This document shows positions 10,665-21,036 of a stretch of 64,000 nt of DNA, one piece after another. The stretch is taken from NCBI GenBank assembly GCA_018292915.2, contig JACVVK020000169.1, forward strand, positions 886,001-950,000, written 5' to 3'. Within the stretch, counting starts at the first letter, position 1. The number at the start of each line of letters is the position of its first letter. Source of the DNA: Batillaria attramentaria. Its lineage: Eukaryota; Mollusca; Gastropoda; Batillariidae. Position numbers and translations under genes: made by a program. The notes beneath the pieces are model-generated. The model made no database searches. It was not told where the DNA came from and was given only the letters and a program-made list of their open reading frames with translations.

Positions 10665-13600
10665 ATGGAAGCGAAGACTTCATCGTTGGAGCAGACGACG
10701 GAAACAAAAAAAGAAAAAGACGATGACAGCAAAGCTTATCAACGGAAAGCGAAAATTGTTGCTCTCAGGTAAGTCTAGGCAGTCGTTTTCACAAATCGAA
10801 ATTGTTGTGGTCATTGAAACATTCGACGCTTTCACGTGTCTAATCCAGTTTTGACCACGCAGTGGACTTGGGTCCTACTAATTACCGACGCAATATCACC
10901 TTTTTTTCCTTTTAGCTTTTTTTAAGGCCACTTTTTTCACCGTTAATCATGTTTGTGTGTTATTTCTATGTTTGAACCGCGTTCTATCCGTATTAAGAGT
11001 TGTTTTCGGTTGTTTTCGGTCGTTTCGTTGTTTTCGGTAATTAGTAGGACCGAGTGGACTTAGGACCCTGTTGTCGCAAGCTGTGCTTCCACAGTGTTCG
11101 AAGTCCAAACTGACTTGTTTACCTCACTATGGTTGTGTGCCATTCCGTTGCAATAAACGCTTGATTAGGATGTTGTTTTCCAATCGTCAAGTGAAGAAAT
11201 AACCCAGTAACATGGGCCCAAAATGGCTTGATTGAGTGACCGATTCCAACGGAAACTCATGTGTGTGTGTGTGTGTGCGTGTGTGTGTGTGTAGTGGGGG
11301 GAGGGGGGGGGGTAAAGGCTATGTCAGAACCAGCGATGATGGTGAATTTTCTATCTAGTGAAGTGATATTGCCGGATGTATGTCTGTCACATGATTTATA
11401 CAACATCTGTTTCTGTAGTGTGTGTGTGGGGGGGGGGGGGGGGGGGCAGTGCAGTAGTTGTTGGTCATTGTGTCGATCACAGCGTGGACTTAATGAGTCC
11501 CGAATCATGACCTTAGCGGCACCAGATTGACAGTTTATATTATCAGTTATTGTAAAGAAAGTCCTCATTATCAAGAATTATGCAAGAATCGGGAAAACTG
11601 TTATTGAATGAGACGCAAGTCCAGTCGGTGATGACTGCCAAACGACATGTACTTCTGCTAACTTGTTTCTAGCTTTCTTTTCATTTATGTTGCCATGGCA
11701 AAATAATGCATGTAACAGGCATGCTGTTGTTTACATGTTGAATTGGTACGCCGCCTAGTCCTACAGTGTTCACCCAGTATTGACAATTGTACGTCACACT
11801 GTATGTTGTGTTGCATTTTAATCAGATCATTCATGCCATTGCCAGGAGAATTTGATGTTACAAATATGTGTGTGTGTGGGGGGGGGGGTGGAATAGCGAG
11901 TCAAGTGGCACATAATTATTACTACATGTATATTATTATAAATATCGGTGACACCAAAGAGCCTGTATACATGGCAATTGTACTGGTATGCAAGCTTTTT
12001 AGTGAAACTCGCTCAGACCAATGGTGTTCACTCATGAGACATTTTTCTGTTTTTTGCAGGGAAGGTCTTGTGAGATGCATTTTGCATTTCAAGGTTGCTG
12101 GCTTCATCTTGTTTCTGGCATGTGTGCCTCTGCCCATTTTCTTGAAAGCAAATTCATGGCTTGTGCCAAAACTCATCTTTTCAACTATTGGTGCGTGTCT
12201 GACAACACTCGTTTTGCTATAGATCAATCTTGAAAGATGGCATAATTCTTCTCTGTGTATATATAATATAAAGTGATAGATAACCTAACCCAGTAATGAA
12301 AAACTTATACAGGTGGTTGGCTATAGTTGATGCTAATTAAAATTAATGTCTTTAGCAGATGAGTGGCAGTTATGATGAGGTGGGACAGCCATCCTTAACT
12401 GAACAGTCCAGACAGACCGACAGGTCGGCCACATTTGATTTATCCTTAGCTGTGATGGATAAGTTACACAAACAGTTCACACAGCCACAGGAAACGGGCA
12501 ACGCTATGAGGTTTTGACGTCAAACAGAGCTCACTCAATCATGTTGTACTTATCACCTGGGTTGCGAGACAGGTGGAAAACCTACTGAGCCTCCTGTCGC
12601 CCTGGTGCAAACTTGTACATCTTTCCAAATGCATCTTTAAAGGATGAGGAAATTGATGCTGTTGGTTCCTTTGATTGTTTCAGTCCGCTGGCCAGCTCCC
12701 TTCGTCAATCTTTCGTGCCCAAGTGACTTTGGTCTGAATGCAACTCGCAACTTCTACATGGATGTGGAGGACGGAATCAGAGTTGGTGCATGGTGGGAAT
12801 AATATGTGTTAACTTACATTAAAAAAATTGACATGCTTACTGGAGATACACATCACTGGTAACTATAGCTACTAAGTCATATTATGCAGATCATAGTCCT
12901 GGTGTGTAGCTGTTTAATGTTATGTCTATGCAACTTTGGTTTTGGCTTTTGCTGATGATGGCCGTGTACGTGTTTTAACTGTTCTATATCAACTTCAAGA
13001 CCACGTTGTTTTTGATTTGTGGCTGTGTTTGTTCTCCCTGAGACTGACAAGTGGATCGTTTGCTCATTGTTGGTTGTCTGTACAGGCACACACTGCCAGC
13101 AACCCTGGCTGAAGAGAGTGATCTCCCTTGGGATGCTTATGAGGACACTCTGAAATCTGGGAAGACCATTTTTCTCTACTTGCATGGGAACAGTGACACA
13201 CGGTAAGTTTATGTCATAACATTGTGCATTTGTTCTACATTAGCATTCTACATTTTGTTGTCATCATCATCGATTTTGTATAGATTGGAGAATATCGCAT
13301 CAATACATAATATAATACATGTATTAATAATAAATCACATTTACACAAAGCAGTTCTAGAAAATACATCAACTCATCATGGGAGATAGAGATTTTTGTGT
13401 TCGTTTAGGTTGTTTGCCTGGTTTTTGTGACTGTATACACCTTTTTTAAGTGAATGCATGCAGGCCGGTACAATTGTGAAATTTCTTTTCTTTTATGTAT
13501 TTCAGGGGTGGCCATCATCGTGTTCAGCTGTACAAGTTTCTGTCCAAACTTGATGCACACGTGCTGACGATTGACTATCGAGGTAGGCACATCTACATGT

Positions 13601-15883
13601 ATTCACACGTGTCCAGTTTGCATAATTTTCAGTTCTTGCTTTCAGAAATAAAAATTAAGTTTCAGGACATCTATTGATCAGGGCTTAAAACCTTCCCAGG
13701 GGTGCCGGAAGATGTTGGGGGGAGGGGGGGGGGCAGAATCTCAGAGGGGGGAACGGAAAAGGTCGGCTCAAAACTAAAGTATAGCCGAATGGCCGCTAAA
13801 GTGATTATGAGCAGATATAGACGGACAGGAAATGATGGCTTGAGGCGCTTCTAGTCGCCGCCATAGTCACCTGAATTTCCAAGGGGGGGGGAGGGGGGGG
13901 GGGGGGCAAAAAGATACTCCCCCCCCCTGCTCAGAAAGTGTATTTCCTCCCCTGAAGCACTCAAGATCATTCAAAAATACACCGCAATTGCACAGATTTT
14001 TGGCTCCCTTGTGTAACAGTGGGAGTCTATGTATTAACCCTCCCTCGTCTGTGTGTATGTGTGTGTGTCCAGAAAACTTTAACATTGTCATTTTCTCAGA
14101 ATCTACAAACAGCAGAGGCACCAAACTTGGCATGCTGATAGACAACCACAAGACTTTCAAAACATATCATTTTTTCTCCGAGTTAGCAGTTTACTGTATG
14201 CCATTTACCTACTCTTGTTGCCGTAAGTAGCAGGGGGAGAACGACCCCTGAGCCAGCGGGGACCGCGTGGGCCAAAAGTCGTTTCCCCTAGCTTAGAGCA
14301 TTAACTCCCCTAGCAGAGGCGCCAAACCTGGTGTGCTGATAGACAGTGATAAGACCTATGCACACATACCACCTTGAATGACCTTGACTCAAGGTCAAGG
14401 TCATTAAAACAGTCTGTTGGGAAAATTTACATTTGCATTTTCTCAGAATCCAGAAGAATCAGAAGCATCAAACTATGTGCGATGATTGACATTAGTAGCA
14501 CCTTTACAAACATACCTGTGTTCAGTGACTTTTAGTCAAGGTCAAGGTCATGCACGCATTTTTTTGGAAACTATAACCTTGGCATTTTCTCCAAAACAAC
14601 AAACAGCAGAGGCACCAAACGAGGTATGATGATAGACAGCAGTGAGACCTACCTTTCTGAATGACCTTGACTGAGGGTCAAGGTCATTAAGGCTGTCTGT
14701 TGTGAATTTTAACATTACTGTTTTTGCAGGAACTACAAATACTACAGGCATCAAACTTGGCATAATGATAGACATTGATGAGATCTCATTTGAATGATCT
14801 TGACCAAAGGTCAAGGCCGTACAAACTGTTTCAGGGGAAATTGTAATATTGCCATGAACCCAGAGCGCCAGAGACACTTGGCATGATAATGGATAGTGAG
14901 AAGAGCTTTACAAACATACTCTTGTGAATGACCTTGACCTGTGTCACAAGGGAGCCATGGAGGCTTTTGCCTCTCTAGTTTGTCTGATTCTAAACATTTG
15001 CCTCCAAAATAAAGTATTTCCACCTCTGAAACATTTCAGTTTATATCTGACAACACCAGACTGTATAGGTTTTAGTCTAATTTAAAACAAAAGGCCAGGG
15101 CAGCGTGCCCCCGGACACCCATAGCGGACACATGCTCGTGGCTTTGCCACTGCCTCACTATGTGCTACACACTTTTCCTTCTTTTGGGTCATGGACCATT
15201 TTAAACCCTGATCTATTCATGAGAACTGATACATGTAATAGCATCAAGTCACTGATACTACCCACGCTCATTCGCCAGGCTATGGAGACTCAACTGGCTC
15301 CCCCAGTGTTGAAGGGGTGGTGAAGGACGCACACTTTGCCTACAAGTGGTTGAAGGAAAAGAGTGGTGGAGCACCAATATTTCTATGGGGACACTCTCTT
15401 GGCACAGCGTGAGTATTATTGTTGTTGTTTACATCGCTGTTGTTCTGAAACAGTGTCTATTAGTATGACCTGTTTTGCATGTTTCATGTATAACAAAGAA
15501 TCAGAATAATGCACTAGTAGTTCTACTCTGTGAAGTGAATATAGAGGTATGTCAGTGATAATGAGTGAAGCAAAGCATATGTTTTCCCTTACCTACGTGG
15601 TAATCTGCCTTCTTTGAAATGGGTGTCTATTGTGTTAAAAAGAATGAATTTTGTTTTCTGTGGATAAAAATCTGAGGTATTTTTGCAGGATAACCAGTAC
15701 ACTTCTAGGATGGCTTAATTATACGCCGGCCAGTCCCCACAGTACGGTTTCAGATGTCATATTGTGACCCAGGTGACTGATTCTGATGCACAGATTATGC
15801 GCATTTGATGAAGTATTTTCCACACGCTGTTGTATACGTGTCATTGGTATTGAGACTTGAAGTATCTTTTTCACTTCATGCTA

Positions 15884-15919
<36 letters not shown>

Positions 15920-18035
15920 CCTTACCTGCGTGGTAATCTGCCTTCTTTGAAATGGGTGTCTATTGTGTTAAAAAGAATGAATTTTGTTTTCTGTGGATAA
16001 AAATCTGAGGTATTTTTGCAGGATAACCACGAAACTGGCCCACAAGTTATGCGCAGAAGGTAATTTACTGCTGTATTGGTACTCACAAGGGTGTGGATGT
16101 ACTGTGACAATTCTTTATATTTATGCAGTCATAAGTGCATGTATACTTATACTAAACTGAATGAACAGAATAAGGTGCACACATGTACCGGTTATTTTGA
16201 AAATCTACCCTGAAATGGTTATCAGAACGAAAAGCACAGCCAATATGTTAAGAGAAAGATGAGAATACCAGAGTTTCAGACACGTCTAGAGGACAAATTT
16301 CAGAGGAGAATTTTGTGTGAACTATTTGGTGATTTTTTTTTTATTTTTTTTTTCAGATGACCATCCTATTGGTGTGATCTTGGAGTCTCCCTTTAATAAC
16401 ATGGTGGATGCCGCCCACCATCACCCATTTGTATATGTAAGTTTCTCTTTCTTACTCTCTTTGTGTGTGGTTGGGGGGGGGGGGGGGGGGCGGACGGAAC
16501 AATTACATGATGCCATGATGAATGACTGACAATGCACAGATCTGTATGGGTGAGTATATGTCACCCATGGAGAAGCGTCATACTTAATCAATACATTGTC
16601 TATGTTTTAGTATTTTCATACATTGATATCGAGACATTGTACAGCAGTATGTTGTCAAATGATCCCTGACCATTTGCTTTTTGACAGCCATTCCGAATGG
16701 TACCTGGTTTTCTGGAATATATCACTGAGAGCATAGCAGAACATGAGGTCAACTTCAGCAGTGACCACTAGTAAGTGACTGCCTTGGTTTTGTCCATTTG
16801 TCATAAGTTTATGCCCTTGCTATCAGTACCAAGAGACTAGCGTCCCATCATGTAGTTTTTAAACACATGCATGCAGTGTGCACATACACACACAGACACA
16901 TGCACACTCTTTCACACACACACACACATGCACACACACACACACACAGAATGCACCCAGTGAAACACTGCTAGATATCTTGCTGGCAGTGGCACTTTGG
17001 ATTTTTTATTTCCTGAGCTTTTTCCTTTACGCTTTGGGCAACTGCAATGGATTATGGGATTATTGGACTAATTAGTGTATAAGGCAGAAAATGTTCATGA
17101 TTGGTGTATTTAAGCAGAAAATTGTAATGCTCACAAAGTGGCTGGACATTGAGACTGTTTTCAAGGCTGCTTTTACATCAAGTTTTGTGCTTTTGTGGCT
17201 GTTTTCAAGCCTGCCTTTTCATCAAGTTTTGTGTTTTTGCAACCGTTTTCAATGCTGCTTGTACATTAAGTTCTGTGCTTTTGCAGTATTACAGAAGTGA
17301 CGCCACACATCTTGATTCTTCATGCAGAGGACGACTTGGTGGTACCGTTCCACCTTGGCCACAAGGTAGACAAAATTTAATGAGAACAGAAAATTCATTC
17401 ATCAGTAATTATACCGGTATTCTTCATACTGTGAGGTGTGCACTTATCCTTTGTAAGTTGATCAGGTTACATCACTGCTTTGGTGCTTAACATTTTCACC
17501 TATTTTAATGCCAGAGGACAGGAAAGAAAGATGGTATTGTCACACACGTCACTGAGACTAGCAAACAGATTTATATTCTGCCTATCTCAAAAGGAAAGAA
17601 AACGTTTAGCTGACAGAACGTGTTTGTGTGTGCAGCTGTATCAGCAAGCCAAGAAGTCTCGATCTAAACATACAGGAGGTGTGGAGTTGGTTGCCTTTCA
17701 AGGTCACCATGGTTATGGACACAAACACATCTGCAAGGCGCCAGAGTTACCTGATATTGTTATGTACGCACGACCTGTTGAACACTGTTGCTGGTTGCTC
17801 TTAATGGGCTGTTCATTTAGTTAAAATGATAATGAGCGCTGAAAAAAAGTACAGACTTGGTTGATCATTTCACAGAAAAAAGTGCAGTAAGGGGGTCAGC
17901 GTTTATTTTAAAGACTTTGAATAATGTCCATATACTTTTTATGCAGTTTGTTGAATGTACATTTACTTAATGAACGTCACTGTTTTTTGTTTCAGGAACT
18001 TTGTGGAGAAAGCGTACGCAGATGCCAGAAAGTAG
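10665..18035 (+). CDS. ABHD12: ABHD12 lysophosphatidylserine lipase, copy 2, open
   Basis: Membrane serine hydrolase; family members hydrolyse lysophosphatidylserine and monoacylglycerols with the active site on the ER lumenal side. Twelve exons: 10665-10768, 12060-12190, 12684-12792, 13086-13202, 13506-13582, 15279-15408, 16022-16059, 16357-16436, 16688-16770, 17287-17365, 17636-17763, 17996-18035. They total 1116 nt, or 371 aa, with every junction in phase; human ABHD12 is about 398 aa. One membrane helix spans about residues 47-65. HGN at 148-150 is the oxyanion loop. Ser219 lies in GHSLG, Asp306 in HAEDD and His345 in GYGHK. The residue after HGNS is Asp (D152), where copy 1 and the minus-strand paralog have Gly. 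The start ATG aligns in both copies. An AATAAA lies at 18871-18876. Confidence 0.93.
10870..11052. mobile_element. 183-bp MITE with 9-bp target duplication
   Basis: Termini are an 18-bp perfect inverted repeat, GGTCCTACTAATTACCGA, plus one mismatched outer base. It is flanked on both sides by AGTGGACTT (10861-10869 and 11053-11061). Copy 1 has a single AGTGGACTT at 1172-1180 and no insert, which is the empty site. A 9-bp duplication suits Mutator-like or Merlin-type transposition; the superfamily is uncertain. It lies in ABHD12 intron 1 and has no coding capacity. Confidence 0.85.
13679..14001. repeat. hAT-like-ended repeat, rearranged in copy 2
   Basis: Starts with CAGGGCTTAAAACCTTCC, the same terminus as 3624 in copy 1. 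It then holds G-rich and C-rich homopolymers (about 13715-13733, 13883-13907 and 13917-13927) not present in copy 1, and rejoins the shared sequence at TCAGAAAGTGT. No matching second terminus was found, so its boundaries are open. Confidence 0.45.
14002..14978 (+). mobile_element. HINE/pearl-like non-autonomous element with tandem-repeat core
   Basis: Starts with GGCTCCCTTGTG and carries its inverse CACAAGGGAGCC at 14945-14956, a subterminal inverted repeat. A TG-rich microsatellite (about 14050-14070) follows the 5' end. About six imperfect monomers of 125-145 bp follow, each with a form of 'CAGAGGCACCAAACTTGGCA' and 'ATGATAGACA'. The 3' end has a hairpin GAGGC-TTTT-GCCTC (14960-14973) one base before a terminal CTAG. 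This order is the architecture described for Helentron-derived HINE/DINE elements and molluscan pearl elements. Copy 1 lacks it (site near 3755-3765 in a T run). It lies in ABHD12 intron 5. Confidence 0.72.
15697..15914 (+). repeat. 215-bp dispersed repeat ending in (TG)n, inserted in ABHD12 exon 7 sequence
   Basis: Begins GTACACTTCTAGGATGG and ends in a TG run. The same sequence occurs in a VIPAS39 intron at about 32612-32828. In ABHD12 copy 2 it follows a partial exon 7 (15689-15696) and is followed by a second copy of about 100 bp of preceding intron plus the complete exon 7 (16022-16059). I could not assign it to a family. Confidence 0.7.
17155..17286 (+). repeat. Three-copy minisatellite at the exon 10 acceptor, copy 2
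   Basis: Counterpart of 5620-5748. Units end TTTTGTGG, TTTTGCAA and TTTTGCAG; only the last has the AG used for exon 10. Confidence 0.7.
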
Positions 18036-21000
18036 AGAAGATTTTGGTGAAACTCCAAGCACTGCTGCCTCCATCCTTGCTGACAGTCTTCTGCCCAGTT
18101 GTACATTGTAATTCCATGATGATTGTCACTTCAGGAAAGATTATGATGTACATAAGGATGTATATTTTTGTGTAAAGATATAACTGCTCTCATGCGTTTT
18201 GTCTAAATAATTATGGTAATACAGTATACAGCTTGTGTGGTTGGCTCTGTGTGTTTTGCTTCTTCTATCCATTTTATGTTGTCAAGATGTTACACAAATT
18301 GTTTTCGATTCCCGGTGTCCACTTTGTAGATATCTTTATTTCACAAATGTTTGGATGAATGAGCTTGTTTGTTTCAGTCAGTACGACTGAAATAGTTTGC
18401 CAGCTGTGATCTTATTTGTTATTGTTGATTTACTGTTTTCACTCCTTGTTTTAGTGGAATGATTTGCGTATGCATGGGTGCATGGAACACTCAGGCTGGG
18501 GAATTCCTGAAGGAAATTCTGAAAAAAAAAAAAAAAAAAAAACACTGAAACCCAGGTCAGAGTTAAGGAGCAGCGCCCAGATTGGGGGTGTGAGGGGGAT
18601 GAATTTTAGCAATTGTGAAGGCTTTTAGTGGCCTCTTCTGGCACCCAAAAGTAATGTGACATTTACACCTGACAGTTTCTTTGGCAGAACCTTCAATTTT
18701 TATTTTTATTTTATTTTTTTGTTGGGGGGGGGGGGGGGCTGAAAAGTTAGGAAATTTGGCCGAAAATTGCAAAATGACTGAAAATTCCCCAGCCTGAACA
18801 TGGGCAATGGCCAGCTTATCTTGTGCTAGTCCCCCTGAGATTCGCAAAAAAAAAGAAGCAAAGCAATGCAAATAAACTTGGAATGGCATTTATGTGGATG
18901 GTGTGAGATTTTGGGGTGGGGAAGGGTACATGTAGTTTGATTATGATCATGACAAACAGATGGAAATCTCAGGTATCATGCAGAATGTGACTGCGATTGT
19001 GCAAGCCACAGCTGACGGAATCTTCATGTTGAAAGAGGGGAAGAGTTACATGTAATAATAATATTTGGTATATATGCCAGTTGCCAGTACAGTGTAAATG
19101 GGAATGATGTGATTAGTAAAGTGTTTTGACTGCTAGTCTACAGTTACTGTATTGGAACGCACATGCACTTTGTACATTTGATACACAAGCAGTTGTTTGA
19201 AATTATCTGTGTCCAAGTTGACAAAAATTCTCATGCGTTTCATGATTGTGACGTCTTAAAATTTCTTGTACTAAACAGTGATTGCTGTTTTGTGCTGTTG
19301 TTATTAATTTGTTATTGATACACAAGCAGTTGTTTGAAATTATCTGTGTCCTAGTCGAACAAATTTCTCATGCGTTTCATGATTGTCACCTCTCAAAATT
19401 TCTTGCACTAAACAGTGATTGCTGTTTTGTGCTGTTGTTATTAATTTGTTATTTTGAAGTTTTCAGCAGCCTATGAAGCTTTTTTGTGGCAGTAGAGTCT
19501 GTTGTTTGTTGAAGATAATGATCATGGCAGTGCCAGCTGGATTAGTCTGGTGGCTAAAACTAAGATCACAGAATATCAGCACTGTATCTCTACAACATAT
19601 GTTTGATAAGCACAGTTCATTGGGTTTTTTTTTTTCCAGTCTGCTGCTAAGTGCTGAATACCAATGTGTTTTTGACTGTTCAGGTTCTACCCTGCTGCTA
19701 TATTAAATCACAGTCATCAGAATGGCTCAGTGTGGTAATCATGCTTCTGAAACTTACATAATTTAACATATTTTTGATTGAAATGGCATTTGCTAAAGTT
19801 GTGTTGGTTGAGAATAAACCATTCAGAAACCAGCCACTGTGTGTGTGTGTGTGTGTGTGTGTAACTGAAACCATAATTACAGTCTTTAGCTTATGTGCAC
19901 AGGTTGACATGAGAAGTATAAGAAGAGGCAACAATTCAAATTCTGTTTATGTGCACGCACTAAGCGAGTGGACAATATCTGAGTGTACCAGCATACTGTA
20001 TGTAAACCAAATAATTACAAGATGGACCAGAAACAGGACCATGCCAGAAGTTTCCTGTTCACCAAAATCTCATATCCGGTGAACAGGTGTGCAGCACTTA
20101 AAAATAATGAAGACCACAAGTATTGGCCACACAAGGTTACTTTTGTTTTCAAGTGGTACCTAAAATAATGATTTCCTGCAAAAACAGATACATATTAAGC
20201 AATAATGGACCTTTTTGTGGAATCTGGCCAAATTCCCTTTGACCATATACATACCTTTCTTCTTTGCTGAAGAACAAAATGTGTTCATGGAACTGAATCT
20301 TTATACACACTTATCTTTGTCTGTATATTCTTTGCGGCGTCTATCTGGACAGTATCTGAGTGTACCAGCATACTGTATGTAAACCAAATAATTACAAGAT
20401 GGACCAGAAACAGGACCATGCCAGAAGTTTCCTGTTCACCAAAATCTCATATCCGGTGAACAGGTGTGCAGCACTTAAAAATAATGAAGACCACAAGTAT
20501 TGGCCACACAAGGTTACTTTTGTTTTCAAGTGGTACCTAAAATAATGATTTCCTGCAAAAACAGATACAAAGGCAGTAGACACCAAAACAATTTGTCTAT
20601 CACAGTCTAGAGGTGTCGTACAGAAAACTTTTTTTTTTTAATCTCTACCTTCATTTTGAAACAAAATTTAGAGACGCTGTACATGTGAACAGAGGCCGCT
20701 TAAGCATTTCTCCTTTTGGTTTTAGAAATGCCTCTGCTTGACTAGACAATGGCCTGAGCTCATGCTGCCTGATACACTTCAACTCCAATTCCAAATCCAC
20801 TCCTACCGACCCCTGTAGCAGAGTCATCCTTAATTATGCATCTCAGTCAGCCAGTCAAGGGCTACTGATGTCACTGGTCAACTGATGTCCATGAACAACA
20901 AAGCACACTCTGTAGAAATACTGTTCACACATCTCTGTCATTGCAGCACATAAGGGAATGGCTTTTTGGAATGGCTGAATTTCAAGCGTGCAGTCCTGCC

Positions 21001-21036
21001 ACACGAAGAACACTCACTGAGAGCTTAGCTGCACAA
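18036..21036. other. Spacer between convergent ABHD12 copy 2 and the ABHD12-like gene
   Basis: No coding exon found. Holds the ABHD12 3' flank with a 134-bp tandem duplication (about 19175-19455), a (TG)n tract (19839-19862), and a direct duplication in which 20349-20567 repeats 19969-20188 (all three versions share AATTACAAGATGGACCAG). The remainder to 21036 is AT-rich and featureless to me. Confidence 0.5.

Larger units (their letters stand above)
9998..20342 (+). repeat. Segmental duplication, copy 2
   Basis: Second copy of the 322-8934 unit. It is longer because of insertions at 10870-11052, about 12312-12420, 13680-13960 (partly replaced repeat), 14002-14978 and 15697-15914. The left junction falls 15 bases inside GINS1 intron 2, directly against DNA carrying the last GINS1 exon. 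The right junction is followed by a third copy of a piece of the 3' flank (20349-20567). Confidence 0.9.

Noticed and set aside
13679..13960. CAGGGGTGCC inside this stretch as a separate hAT end
   Set aside because: No inverse partner or target duplication found.
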